Source: Opitutia bacterium
GTDB lineage: Bacteria; Verrucomicrobiota; Verrucomicrobiia; Opitutales; Opitutaceae
DNA: 64,000 nt
Direction of reading: 5' to 3'
NCBI GenBank assembly: GCA_947449835.1
Contig: CANFSZ010000007.1
Coordinates: 1-64,000 of the forward strand
Shown here: positions 20,343 to 30,567 of the stretch, one piece after another
Position numbering within the stretch: the stretch's first letter is position 1
Layout of the letters: every line of letters starts with the position of its first letter
The notes under the pieces: generated by a model
Seen by the model: the letters and a program-made list of their open reading frames with translations, nothing else
Told to the model about the DNA's origin: nothing
Database searches by the model: none
Program-made: the position numbers and the translations under genes

Positions 20343-23300
20343 ATGAATATCCGTTCCTTCCTGCGAAATACCGGCGCGCACCTTGTGCGTTTCGCCGCCC
20401 TCGCCTTAGCGCTGGCCGTGCTCCCGAGCATGTTCGCGCAAGGTATCACGACCGGTGGCCTTGACGGCTCCGTCACCGACGCCTCCGGCAAAGCCCTTGC
20501 CGGCGCGACCATCGCCGCCCTTCACGAACCGTCCGGCACCGTCGCCACCACGACGACCCGCGCCAACGGCCAGTACAATCTCTCCAACCTGCGCATCGGC
20601 GGTCCTTACACGATCACCGCCACCGCCGCCGGCCAGCCCACGCAGACCGCCAAAGACGTCTACGTCGATCTGAACGAAACCGCCTCGAAGGATTTCTCGT
20701 TCAAATCCGATATTATCCAACTCGAAAAATTTACCGTCGGCGCCGAGCGTGACACCACCTTCGGCAGCGGAAAAATGGGCACCAGCACCACGCTCAGCGA
20801 CAAAGAAATCGAGAACATCGCCAGCGTCCGCCGCAATGTCCAAGACATCGCCGCGACCGACTCGCGCCTCGCCCTCATGTCCCTTGACCAAGGCGGCCAG
20901 CTCAGCGCCCAAGGCCAAAACTTCCGCTTCAACTCCTTCACCGTCGACGGCGTGCAAGCCACCGATCCGTTCGGCCTCAACAGCAACGGTTTCTCCTCCC
21001 TCCGCAGCCCCATACCGCTCGACGCCATCCAGAGCTTCAGCGTCGATCTCGCCCCCTACGACGTCCGCCGCGCGGGCGCCACGGGCGCTTACCTGAATGC
21101 CGTCATCAAATCCGGCACCAACCAATTCCACGGCAGCCTCTACTACGAGCGCACCGACCAAGATTGGCGCGACAAGAATCCCGTCACCCAACTCAAAGAG
21201 GCCTTCAAAGAACGCACCTACGGCATCACCGTCGGCGGCCCGATCCTGAAGGACAAATTATTCTTCTTCCTCGCTTACGAAGATTTCCGCCGCGAAGCCG
21301 CTGCGCCACAGGCCAACTTCATCCCCAACGCCGCCGATGTCGCCACCGTGGTAGCCCGCGCCAAAGCCCTCGGCTACGAAGCCGGTGACCTCAGCGCCAA
21401 CAATATCGCCTTTCAAAAATCCGCGATCGCCAAGATCGACTGGAATATCTCCGGCGCTCACCGCCTGACGTTCACCTACCGTCGCGTCCACGGCCAAGAC
21501 GTCGCGTTCCCGAACTACACCGGTTCCACGACCACCTCTTTGAGCAATTACTGGTACGCGCAGCCCCGTAACACCGACAGCTACACGGCCCAGCTCTTCA
21601 GCCAATGGACCCCCGACTTCCGCACCGAAGCCAGCCTCTCCTACACGGAATACGACGGTTCTCCGTCGAACAACGGCAAAGCCTTCCCGCAGGTCCAAAT
21701 CCAAAGCCTCAGCGGCACGCGCCTCGACACAGGCGCCACGATCACCAACGGCGCCATTTTCCTCGGCACCGAGTCTTCCCGCCAGCTGAATGCCATCACC
21801 TCGAAAGAGACGAACGGCAAAGTCTCAGGTGAATACTCGCTCGGTAATCACAACATCACCTTCGGCGTCGAAGACGTTTCGACCAAATACACCAACGCCT
21901 TCGTCCAATACACCGACGGTTACTACACCTTCGCCAACATCGCCAGCTGGGTCGCCGGCACGCCCCCAAGCGCCTACCAGCTCGCCAAGCCCTATCCTGG
22001 CTTCACGGTCAACGACGCCATTGCGAAATGGCGCTACGATGCCTACGCCGGCTTCATCCAAGACAGCTGGAAACCCAACTCCCAGCTGACGCTCCTCGCC
22101 GGTCTCCGCTACGATTACCCCTACGTCCCGGAAAAACCTCCGGTCGCCGCGGGCTTCTCCTCGGCTGGATTCGTCACCGACACCGGCCGCGCCGTCACTG
22201 CCAATAACACCACCAACAGCGGCAACGCCACCCTCGCTCCTCGCGTCGGTTTCAGCTACCAATTCAAGACCGAGCGCAAGACACAGCTCCGTGGCGGCGT
22301 CGGCCTCTTCCAAGGCAAGAACCCCGCGGTCTGGCTCTCCAACGCCTACTCTAACGCCGGATCCGTCGCCAACGTCACCGCGACCACCGCGCAGCTCCCC
22401 GGCATCGCCTTCAGCTCCGACGTGAACAACCAACCTGTTCCCACCGGCACGTTGTCCGCCCCAAACATCAACATCACCGATCCCGACTTCAAACAGCCGT
22501 CGATCTGGAAGGCTAATCTCGCCCTCGACCACAAGCTGCCATTCCTCGACACGACGCTCACCATCGAAGGCTACTACACCAAGAACGACAAGATGCCCAA
22601 CACCGTATTCTTGAACTACCTTCTTTCAACGCCCGCCAACGGCGCCACTACGATGCCCGACGGCCGTCTCCACTACAACGGCACGATCACCAACGGTACG
22701 AGCACCAGCGTTAACGGTCGCCGTCGCGTCGCCACCGGCGGCCCCGTCGGCTCCGGCTTCGCCGACGTGCTCTACCTCACCAACACCGATAAAGGCTACA
22801 GCAACGGCGCCACCATCGGCCTCAAGCGCAACATGAAGAACAAATGGGCTTGGGGCTTCGACTGGACCCGCGCTCACGCCACCGAGGTCAGCCCGATCAC
22901 CTCCTCCACGGCCAGCTCCAACTACTCAAACCGCGCCGTCTTCAATCCCAACGAAGACGAAGCCTCGACCTCCAACACCAACATCCGCGACCGCTTCGTC
23001 CTCACGCTGGCCCGCGAATTTGAGTTCATCCAAGGCGCCAAGACCACCATCGCTGCGATCTACCAAAGCCGCACCGGCCACCCCTATTCTTGGGTGTTCC
23101 GCGGCGACGCCAACGGCGACGGCTACGCGTTCAACGATCTGCTCTACGTGCCCACCGGCCCAACCGACTCCAAAGTCGCCTGGGCCAGCACGGCTGAGCG
23201 CGATGCGTTCTTCGCCTTCGCTGACGCCAACGGCCTCATGAAATTCGCCGGCTCGCATGCGCCGCGTAACAGCCAAACCTCGCCATGGACCCAAAGCCTC

Positions 23301-23594
23301 GATCTCAAGATCACCCAGGTCATTCCGGTCTTCCGCACGGTCCGCGCCGAGCTGTTCGCCAACTTCCTAAACTTCGGTGGCCTGATCCACAAGGGTTGGG
23401 GCCAACTCGAAGAAGTGCCGTTCTCCTACCGCCGCGCCGTCGCCGGAGCCACCCTCAACCCGACCGCCAACGGCGGCGCGGGCCAATGGAACTACACCTT
23501 CAACGGTGGCACCCTCGACGGTATCCCGGTTGTCGCCAACGACACCCCGGTGTCACGCTGGCAGATCCAAGCCGGCATGCGCATCAAGTTCTAA
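20343..23594 (+). CDS. TonB-dependent receptor, Oar-like, with N-terminal carboxypeptidase-regulatory-like domain
   Basis: Signal peptide; GGLDGSVTDASGKALAGATIAALHEPSGTVATTTTRANGQYNLSNLRIGGPYTITATAAG; plug and long barrel; C-terminal aromatic MRIKF. Confidence 0.9.
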   Translation: MNIRSFLRNTGAHLVRFAALALALAVLPSMFAQGITTGGLDGSVTDASGKALAGATIAALHEPSGTVATTTTRANGQYNLSNLRIGGPYTITATAAGQPTQTAKDVYVDLNETASKDFSFKSDIIQLEKFTVGAERDTTFGSGKMGTSTTLSDKEIENIASVRRNVQDIAATDSRLALMSLDQGGQLSAQGQNFRFNSFTVDGVQATDPFGLNSNGFSSLRSPIPLDAIQSFSVDLAPYDVRRAGATGAYLNAVIKSGTNQFHGSLYYERTDQDWRDKNPVTQLKEAFKERTYGITVGGPILKDKLFFFLAYEDFRREAAAPQANFIPNAADVATVVARAKALGYEAGDLSANNIAFQKSAIAKIDWNISGAHRLTFTYRRVHGQDVAFPNYTGSTTTSLSNYWYAQPRNTDSYTAQLFSQWTPDFRTEASLSYTEYDGSPSNNGKAFPQVQIQSLSGTRLDTGATITNGAIFLGTESSRQLNAITSKETNGKVSGEYSLGNHNITFGVEDVSTKYTNAFVQYTDGYYTFANIASWVAGTPPSAYQLAKPYPGFTVNDAIAKWRYDAYAGFIQDSWKPNSQLTLLAGLRYDYPYVPEKPPVAAGFSSAGFVTDTGRAVTANNTTNSGNATLAPRVGFSYQFKTERKTQLRGGVGLFQGKNPAVWLSNAYSNAGSVANVTATTAQLPGIAFSSDVNNQPVPTGTLSAPNINITDPDFKQPSIWKANLALDHKLPFLDTTLTIEGYYTKNDKMPNTVFLNYLLSTPANGATTMPDGRLHYNGTITNGTSTSVNGRRRVATGGPVGSGFADVLYLTNTDKGYSNGATIGLKRNMKNKWAWGFDWTRAHATEVSPITSSTASSNYSNRAVFNPNEDEASTSNTNIRDRFVLTLAREFEFIQGAKTTIAAIYQSRTGHPYSWVFRGDANGDGYAFNDLLYVPTGPTDSKVAWASTAERDAFFAFADANGLMKFAGSHAPRNSQTSPWTQSLDLKITQVIPVFRTVRAELFANFLNFGGLIHKGWGQLEEVPFSYRRAVAGATLNPTANGGAGQWNYTFNGGTLDGIPVVANDTPVSRWQIQAGMRIKF

Positions 23595-23618
23595 AAATCG
23601 GTTCCACCGATCACCATT

Positions 23619-23649
23619 GGCGGTTGCCCTCGGGCAGCCGCCTTTTTTT
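23619..23649 (+). terminator. Rho-independent terminator after TonB receptor
   Basis: ggcggttgcc-ctcg-ggcagccgcc followed by ttttttt. Confidence 0.85.
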
Positions 23650-23678
23650 GTGCCCGTTAATAAAGCAACCTTCGCCGA

Positions 23679-25832
23679 TCAACGCCGGCGCAACCACGCC
23701 AGATGCGCCCGCGCATCGCGATTATCCGGCTCCAGCCGCAACGCCGCTTCATCCTGCGCGATCGCCGCGGGCACGCGTCCCAATTTTCCCAGCGCCAAAG
23801 CCAGATTATGATGCACCTGCGCCACCCCCGGCAGTAGCCGCAACGCCATTTCATAATGCGGTACCGCTTCCGCCACCCGTCCCGCGCTCACCAAGGCCAA
23901 CGCCAAATTATTCTGCGCCGCCGCCCAATCAGGCCGCAACCGCACCGCCTCCGCCAGCGCCGCCACCGCCTCCGGCCCGCGCGCCAAGCCCAACCAAATA
24001 TTACCTAAATTATAATGCAGCTCCGCCACCGCTGGGCGCAACCGCACCGCCCGCGCCAGCGCCCCCGCCGCATCGATCGGCCGCCCCACGCGCAACCCCG
24101 CATCGCTCAAACCCAACCACGCCTCCACCCGCTCCGGCTCCCGCCGGACGACCCGCTCAAACGCCACCACCGCGTCCGCCCCACGGCCCGCCGCCAACAA
24201 AGCTTGCGCGAAATTAAAATCAATAGCGCCGTCGTCCGGTTTTAAACGCGCCGCGATGGCGTGATGCTCGAGCCCTTCGGCCCTGCGCCCCAGTTGATCC
24301 AACACGTTCGCATAATCATTCTGCGCATCCGCGTAATCCGGCTGCAACCGCACCGCCGTCGCATAAAATTCCGCCGCCTCCGCCCAACGCGCCTCGCGCA
24401 CGCGCACTTGGCCCAGGCTCGCGTGCGCCCGCGCGTTGCCCGGCATTTTTTTAATCGTATCCAGCCAAATCGATTCCTCCGTCCCATAGTCCAGCGTTCG
24501 CTCAAACGTCCCCAAGCCCAACGCCAGCGCCAGCACGCCAACACCCGCGCCAAAAATAAAACCTCGGCCGAGTCGCGCCAAACCGATCACCGCCAACGTC
24601 ACGAGCGCAACGAGCGGCAAGTACATCCGATGTTCCGCGATCGTCTGCGTCGTCAGCGGCACGAAACTCGAACTCGGCGCCAAAATCACAAAAAACCACG
24701 TACCCAAAAATCCCCAAACCGGTCGCCGCCACAAGGCCCAGCCCGTCGCCGCCAACAATCCCAATATCAAAATTCCCTGCGCCCATACTTCACCTACGCC
24801 ACGCACCACGTTCGTTCCGTAATCCAACACCAACGGATGCGGCCACACCGCTAATTGCAGATATATCCCGAGCGCCCGACCTTGCGTGAGGAGATAAGTC
24901 CAGCTGCTCATCCCTAGGCCAAACCCCACCGTGCCCGCACGTGCCTCCGAACCAGCCATCAACACGCCGAGCGGAATCCAAGTCAGCGAAAGTGCCGCAT
25001 AAAATTTCCAACGCGCCCGCCACGCCGCCCCAAATGTCCCGGCGATAAACGTCCGGTCATATAAAAAAACCAAGAGCGGCGCCGTCGCCACCAGTTCCTT
25101 GCTCAACACGCCCGCGCCACACGCCGCCAGGCCGACCCCGCGCCACCACCCCACGCGCGGTGAATCCAATGAGCGTTCAAACGCATAAAAAATAAGCAGG
25201 TAAAAAAGTCCTGCCAGCAGCTCGTTGCGCTGAACGATGCAGATCACCGACTCCGTCTGCAACGGATGCACCAGCCACAGCAGCGCCACCGCCGCCGCGA
25301 TTTCTTCCGCACGCCGCTGCGCCACGCTCTCCGGCCCGCACCTCTGTAACGTTCGTCTTAAAAGTCCCCACAGCGCCAACCCCGCCAGCGCGTGTATAGT
25401 GAGATTAAAAACGTGATAGCCCGTCACCTCGAGTCCGCCCCATGCGTAATTGAGGGCGAGCGAGAGATTCACCAACGGCCGAGCCGTCGCGCCCGCCGCC
25501 GAGACCGGCGTCAACAACACGGGCGTGAGTGGCCACAACTGGCGGATCGTCGCGTTCCGCTCAATCGCCGGATGATCATCGAATATCAACGGCACCCGCA
25601 GGCTCGACCGATAGGCGAACGCCACCGCCGCCAAGAGCACCAGCCCAATAAAAAAACGCCACCGCCGCGTGGCTAGTTTTGCACGTTGGGGTCGAGGCTC
25701 GTTCACGCGAGTCGAGCAAACCGTCTTCGCCGCGGCGGGAAACTCAATTCTGCCGCGGACCACACTTTCGTAAAAATCATCCAGCCACCGCGCGCGGCCG
25801 ATTTCGTCACACACTCGTCGCGCGTTCGCCAT
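23679..25832 (-). CDS. TMTC-like polytopic membrane protein with C-terminal TPR repeats
   Basis: N-terminal membrane half with LIFDDHPAIERN, RPLVNLSLALNYAWGGLEVTGYHVFNLTIHALAGLALW, LLWLVHPLQTESVICIVQRNELLAGLFYLL, LSKELVATAPLLVFLYDRTF; C-terminal tandem ~34-aa TPRs. Start at 25832 (MANARR) preferred over 25985, which overlaps the divergent gene. Confidence 0.82.
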   Translation of the reverse strand: MANARRVCDEIGRARWLDDFYESVVRGRIEFPAAAKTVCSTRVNEPRPQRAKLATRRWRFFIGLVLLAAVAFAYRSSLRVPLIFDDHPAIERNATIRQLWPLTPVLLTPVSAAGATARPLVNLSLALNYAWGGLEVTGYHVFNLTIHALAGLALWGLLRRTLQRCGPESVAQRRAEEIAAAVALLWLVHPLQTESVICIVQRNELLAGLFYLLIFYAFERSLDSPRVGWWRGVGLAACGAGVLSKELVATAPLLVFLYDRTFIAGTFGAAWRARWKFYAALSLTWIPLGVLMAGSEARAGTVGFGLGMSSWTYLLTQGRALGIYLQLAVWPHPLVLDYGTNVVRGVGEVWAQGILILGLLAATGWALWRRPVWGFLGTWFFVILAPSSSFVPLTTQTIAEHRMYLPLVALVTLAVIGLARLGRGFIFGAGVGVLALALGLGTFERTLDYGTEESIWLDTIKKMPGNARAHASLGQVRVREARWAEAAEFYATAVRLQPDYADAQNDYANVLDQLGRRAEGLEHHAIAARLKPDDGAIDFNFAQALLAAGRGADAVVAFERVVRREPERVEAWLGLSDAGLRVGRPIDAAGALARAVRLRPAVAELHYNLGNIWLGLARGPEAVAALAEAVRLRPDWAAAQNNLALALVSAGRVAEAVPHYEMALRLLPGVAQVHHNLALALGKLGRVPAAIAQDEAALRLEPDNRDARAHLAWLRRR

Positions 25833-25864
25833 CTTACTGAAACATCGCCGCGCTAGATTAAGGC

Positions 25865-26503
25865 ATGCGTTTCGTATCGCTTTTTTTAGTAGCGCTCGCC
25901 CTCGCCACCCTTGGCCTCCCTCGCCTCCTCGCCCATGCCCGCCAGACCCCACCCACGCCCGCAGAGATAGCTTGGTCTCGCGCAACGATGAAATGGGATA
26001 AACTCAACCGAGATGCCCGCAACCTTCTCCCGCCCCGTCCGCCCGCACCCGCTGGTGTGACCGATCTCGAGTTTACCGATTTCTACGGCGCGGTCATCGG
26101 CGACCGCGGCCTCGAACTCACGGCCAAAGTCCGCGCCCTCGCCGGCCAGCAAGTCCGCCTCGTCGGCTTCATGGTCCGCCAATCCCTCCCTACGCCCGGC
26201 GTCCTGTTACTCGCGCCCCAGCCCATCCAAGTCGACGAAGTCGAATATGGCGCCTGCGACGACCTGCCGCCCCAGATCGTCCGCGTCTTCATGCCTCTGC
26301 CTACTGGAACTCAAGTTCCACTCACCCCCGGCCCGCTTCTGCTCACCGGCACGCTTGAAGTCGGCCAACAATCCGAGCCCGACGGCCGCAATTCCTTCCT
26401 GCGGATTCGTCCCAACACGCCCGCGCTCACCCCACTCGTCGCGAGCCGCACCGCCGTCACCACCACTTCCTCCGCCAGCTCACAACTTTCCTCCCAACCA
26501 TGA
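25865..26503 (+). CDS. Exported hypothetical protein
   Basis: N-terminal signal peptide, 212 aa, stop overlaps start of the next gene (ATGA at 26500-26503). Confidence 0.65.
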   Translation: MRFVSLFLVALALATLGLPRLLAHARQTPPTPAEIAWSRATMKWDKLNRDARNLLPPRPPAPAGVTDLEFTDFYGAVIGDRGLELTAKVRALAGQQVRLVGFMVRQSLPTPGVLLLAPQPIQVDEVEYGACDDLPPQIVRVFMPLPTGTQVPLTPGPLLLTGTLEVGQQSEPDGRNSFLRIRPNTPALTPLVASRTAVTTTSSASSQLSSQP

Positions 26504-28476
26504 AATTAAAACTACATCTCCTCTCGCTCGTCGCGCTCAGCGGCCTGCTCGCCACTGGTGCTTTTGCCGCCCCAAAAGTCTCCCGCCTCACCCCGCCCAG
26601 CGCGCTCTTCACTTATGGTGATGCGAAGCCACCCATCATCGCCCGCTTTTTGCCCGGCCAACGCTTCGACCTGCAAGCCACCATCTCGCCCGACGCCGGC
26701 GCGCTGATCGTCGGCGCCCAATTCATCGTCGATGGTGCCCGCCTCAGCGGTTCGGTCACCCTCGCGGCCGCTGACGTCTCCGGTTTGCCCGCCAACACCT
26801 ACATCGCCACCCAACGCGCCTACAGCAACTCCACACCGGGCATCCACACCTTCTCCATCACGACCACCGACAACAAAGGCGTGTCCACCTTGGCCACCGG
26901 CAACTTTGAAGTGGTCGATCTCGGCAGCGCCACCGGTGCGAAAGTTAAAAACATCATCTTCATGCTCGGCGACGGTATGGGCATCGCCCACCGCACCGCC
27001 GCTCGCATGGTTCTCAACGGCGTCAGCCAAGGCAAAGCCTTGGCCCCGCTCGCGATGGACACCTTCCCGGTCACCGGTCTAGTCCAAACCAGCTCGCTCA
27101 ACTCCATCATCACCGACTCTGCTCCCGGCGCCTCCTGTTACTCCACGGGCAATAAAAACAACAACAACCAAGAAGGCGTATTCCCCGACGACACCGTCGA
27201 CGCCTTCGACAATCCCCGCATGGAATACCTCGGCGAATACCTCGCCCGCACTCAGGGTAAATCGCTCGGGATCGTGACCACGGCCGACGTCTTCGACGCC
27301 ACCCCTGCCGCTTGGGCCGTCCACACCTCCAACCGCGGCGCCGGCACCGGTATCGCCGACCAATACCTCGACGAAGCCACCAAGTCCTCCAACCTCACCG
27401 TCCTCCTCGGCGGCGGGCGCAAATGGTTCCTGCCTTCCACCACCGCCGGCTCCGCCCGCGCCAACAGCACCGACTACGTCCTCCCTGCCGAACTCGCCAC
27501 GGGCTGGGGCATCGCCACGGGCAAACTCGACGCGACGCGCGACCTCATCAGCGAGTTTGAAACGTCCGGCTTCAGCTACGCCGCGACGAGCACCCAGCTC
27601 ACCGCCAAAGCCACCTCGGCCACCAAACTCCTCGGCCTGTTCTCGCTTTCCAACATGAACGTCGCCCTCGACAAAATCGACGGCCGCCGCGGCTCCACCA
27701 AAATCGTCGCCGATTACGGCTTCCCCGATCAGCCCATGCTCGACGAGATGACTGACGCCGCGCTCACCGTGCTCGCCAAAAACACCAACGGCTTCGTCCT
27801 CCTCGTCGAAGGCGCCAGCATCGACAAACAGGCCCACAACATGGACAGCGACCGCTGGATCCTTGAAACCATCGAGTTCGACCGCGCCATCGCCCGCGCC
27901 AAAGCCTTCGCCGCCGCCAACCCGGACACCCTCGTCATCATCTCCGCCGACCACGAATGCGCCGGCGTGAACATCATCGGCTCTTCCACCGTCACCGCCA
28001 GCAGCCTCGCGCAACGCGCCATCACCCCAGACAGCGGCGTGGTCGGCCTGCGCGACCAAGTCGTCGGCACCTACGATCTCGCCGGTTTCCCCGTCTACGG
28101 CATCATGCCCGACGGCTTCCCCGCGACCACCAACCCCGACCGCAAACTCCTCATCGGTTACGCGGCCAACAGCGACCGTTACGAAAACTGGATCAGCAAC
28201 CCCCTGCCGCTCCAAGATTCCCAACAACCGTTCAACGGCACCGCCCCGCTCAACACTTATCCCGCTGACCCCACAAAGCGTGACGTCGTGGGCAATTACT
28301 TCATCGCCGGCCAAGTCCCCGGCAGCAGCGCCGTCCACACCGCCTCGGACATTCCGCTCTCGGCCTACGGTCGAGGCGCCGCCGCCTTCACGGGCGCCTA
28401 CGACAACACCAGCGTGTTCTTCAAAATGGCCAGCGGCGTCCTCGTCGGCACTTCGACGACCATCGCCGAACGCTGA
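26500..28476 (+). CDS. Alkaline phosphatase (PhoA superfamily), exported
   Basis: Signal peptide; NIIFMLGDGMGIAHRTAAR; TDSAPGASCYSTGNKNNN active-site serine region; VEGASIDKQAHNMDSDR; IISADHECAGVNI metal ligands. Confidence 0.93.
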   Translation: MKLKLHLLSLVALSGLLATGAFAAPKVSRLTPPSALFTYGDAKPPIIARFLPGQRFDLQATISPDAGALIVGAQFIVDGARLSGSVTLAAADVSGLPANTYIATQRAYSNSTPGIHTFSITTTDNKGVSTLATGNFEVVDLGSATGAKVKNIIFMLGDGMGIAHRTAARMVLNGVSQGKALAPLAMDTFPVTGLVQTSSLNSIITDSAPGASCYSTGNKNNNNQEGVFPDDTVDAFDNPRMEYLGEYLARTQGKSLGIVTTADVFDATPAAWAVHTSNRGAGTGIADQYLDEATKSSNLTVLLGGGRKWFLPSTTAGSARANSTDYVLPAELATGWGIATGKLDATRDLISEFETSGFSYAATSTQLTAKATSATKLLGLFSLSNMNVALDKIDGRRGSTKIVADYGFPDQPMLDEMTDAALTVLAKNTNGFVLLVEGASIDKQAHNMDSDRWILETIEFDRAIARAKAFAAANPDTLVIISADHECAGVNIIGSSTVTASSLAQRAITPDSGVVGLRDQVVGTYDLAGFPVYGIMPDGFPATTNPDRKLLIGYAANSDRYENWISNPLPLQDSQQPFNGTAPLNTYPADPTKRDVVGNYFIAGQVPGSSAVHTASDIPLSAYGRGAAAFTGAYDNTSVFFKMASGVLVGTSTTIAER

Positions 28477-28493
28477 GTTTTTTAGTCACGTAT

Positions 28494-28530
28494 AAAAAAA
28501 GCCGCCGCCCCATGGGGTGGCGGCTTTTTT
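28494..28530. terminator. Terminator after alkaline phosphatase
   Basis: aaaaaaa-gccgccgcccca-tggggtggcggc-tttttt. Confidence 0.88.
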
Positions 28531-28594
28531 GCGCCCCTTAAAAAGCCTTGTTCCGCCATCGTGAAGCGCTTTCATTCAATACTCCTATTTTCCC

Positions 28595-29470
28595 ATGATT
28601 TACCTCCTCGGCGGTTCCGGCTACGTTGGCCAAGCTTACCAAGCGCTTCTCACGCAAAAAGGTATCCCTTTCCGTAACCTCAAGCGCGCCGAGGTTAATT
28701 ACGCCGATCCCGCGACGCTCACCGCCGCCCTTCGCGCCGATAAACCCGCCTTCTTGATCAACGCCGCCGGCTACACCGGCAAGCCCAACGTCGACGCCTG
28801 CGAGCTCCACAAAGCCGAATGCCTCGATGGCAACGCCGTCCTCCCCGGCCGCATCGCTGAAGCGTGCGCCGCCGCCGGCGTTCCCTGGGGCCACGTTTCC
28901 TCTGGCTGCATTTACACCGGCTCCCGCCCCGATGGCTCCGGTTTCAGCGAGACCGACGCGCCCAACTTCACGTTCCGCCAAAATAATTGCTCGTTCTACA
29001 GCGGCACCAAAGCCCTCGGCGAAGAAGTCCTCGCCGACACGCCCAACGTCTACATCTGGCGCCTCCGCATCCCCTTCGACCACCGCGAGAGCCCGCGCAA
29101 CTACCTCACCAAACTCATGCGCTACCAGCGCCTGCTGGAGGCCACCAACTCCATTTCTCAACTCCAGGAATTCGTCGCGGCGACCTTCGCCTGCTGGGAA
29201 AAACGCGTCCCCTTCGGCAAATACAACGTCACCAACCCCGGCCAAGTCACCACGCGCCAAGTCGTCGAGCACATCCTCGCCAGCGGCGTGCTGAAAAAGG
29301 ACTACGTTTTCTTCAAAGACGAATCCGAGTTCATGGACATCGCCGCCAAGACCCCGCGTTCCAACTGCGTCATGACTTCCGCCAAACTCGCCTCCGTCGG
29401 CATCCAGATGACCGAGGTCAACGAAGCCATCGCCCGCGACCTCAAGCGTTGGCAAAAAGCCTCCGCTTAA
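28595..29470 (+). CDS. NRS/ER-like sugar-nucleotide 3,5-epimerase/4-reductase family (RmlD superfamily)
   Basis: LLGGSGYVGQAY; INAAGYTGKPNVDACELHKAE; GCIYTGS; TDAPNF; FYSGTKALGEEVL; LRIPFDHRESPRNYLTKLMRYQRLLEATNSISQLQEFV; YNVTNPGQVTTRQVVEHIL; PRSNCVMTSAKLA. Confidence 0.75.
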   Translation: MIYLLGGSGYVGQAYQALLTQKGIPFRNLKRAEVNYADPATLTAALRADKPAFLINAAGYTGKPNVDACELHKAECLDGNAVLPGRIAEACAAAGVPWGHVSSGCIYTGSRPDGSGFSETDAPNFTFRQNNCSFYSGTKALGEEVLADTPNVYIWRLRIPFDHRESPRNYLTKLMRYQRLLEATNSISQLQEFVAATFACWEKRVPFGKYNVTNPGQVTTRQVVEHILASGVLKKDYVFFKDESEFMDIAAKTPRSNCVMTSAKLASVGIQMTEVNEAIARDLKRWQKASA

Positions 29471-29491
29471 AAACCCTCCCCGTTTTTCCGT

Positions 29492-30559
29492 ATGAACCTC
29501 CTCGTCACCGGCGGCGCCGGCTTTATCGGCTCGAACTTCATCCGTCAGCGCCTCCTCGAAAAAGGCTCGCCGCTCACGAAGCTCGTCAATCTCGACGCCC
29601 TCACCTACGCCGGCAACCCCGCCAACCTCGCCGACCTCGCGAGCGACCCGCGCTACGTTTTCGCCCACGGTGACATCGGCGATACCGCCCTCGTCACGCA
29701 GCTCCTCGCCGAACACCAGATCGACGCCGTCGCCAACTTCGCCGCCGAGTCGCATGTCGATCGGTCGATCGATTCGCCCGAGCCGTTTTTCCAGACCAAC
29801 GTCGTCGGCACACTCCGCCTCCTCAACTGCGTCAAACAACACTGGTCGAAACTTTCCGAGCCCAAGAAGAGTGCCTTTCGTTTCCTCCACGTTTCCACCG
29901 ACGAAGTCTACGGCACGCTCTCGGCCACCGACGCGCCGTGGAACGAAGAATGCCCCTACGAGCCCAATTCGCCCTACGCCGCCTCCAAAGCCGCCAGCGA
30001 CCACGTCGTCCGCTCGTTTCAACACACGTACCACCTGCCGACGGTCACGACCAACTGCTCCAACAATTACGGCCCTTATCACTTCCCCGAGAAACTCATC
30101 CCGCTGATGATTCTCAACGCCCTAGAAGGCAAACCGCTCCCGGTCTACGGCGACGGTCAACAAATTCGCGACTGGCTCTACGTCGAAGACCATGCCACCG
30201 CGATCTGGATCGCCCTCACCAAGGGCCGCGTCGGCGAGACCTACAACGTCGGTGGCCTCAACGAGCGCCCCAACCTCGAAATCGTTAACCGCATCTGCGC
30301 GATCTTGGACAAAAAATCCCCGCGCGCCGACGGCAAAGGCTACGCCACGCAGATCACCTACGTCGCCGACCGCCCCGGCCACGACCGCCGCTACGCGATC
30401 GACAGCGCCAAAATCCGCCGCGAACTCGGCTGGTCGCCCAAAGAAAATTTCGACACCGGCATCGAGAAAACCGTCGATTGGTACCTAACGCACCGCAGCT
30501 GGACCGCCGACATCACCGCCAAAAAATACGCCCGCGAACGTCTCGGCACCGCCAAATAA
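29492..30559 (+). CDS. rfbB: dTDP-glucose 4,6-dehydratase
   Basis: [111 protein letters not shown]. Confidence 0.97.
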   Translation: MNLLVTGGAGFIGSNFIRQRLLEKGSPLTKLVNLDALTYAGNPANLADLASDPRYVFAHGDIGDTALVTQLLAEHQIDAVANFAAESHVDRSIDSPEPFFQTNVVGTLRLLNCVKQHWSKLSEPKKSAFRFLHVSTDEVYGTLSATDAPWNEECPYEPNSPYAASKAASDHVVRSFQHTYHLPTVTTNCSNNYGPYHFPEKLIPLMILNALEGKPLPVYGDGQQIRDWLYVEDHATAIWIALTKGRVGETYNVGGLNERPNLEIVNRICAILDKKSPRADGKGYATQITYVADRPGHDRRYAIDSAKIRRELGWSPKENFDTGIEKTVDWYLTHRSWTADITAKKYARERLGTAK

Positions 30560-30567
30560 TTTTTCCC

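Noticed and set aside
23620-26000. Proline/arginine-rich plus-strand ORFs opposite the TPR gene (e.g. 23285-24217, 24261-24854)
   Set aside because: Complement of Ala/Gly/Arg-rich TPR coding sequence; composition artefact.
30478-30567. N-terminal extension of RfbA in the supplied ORF
   Set aside because: Overlaps rfbB coding sequence; canonical RfbA start [15 protein letters not shown] is at 30568.
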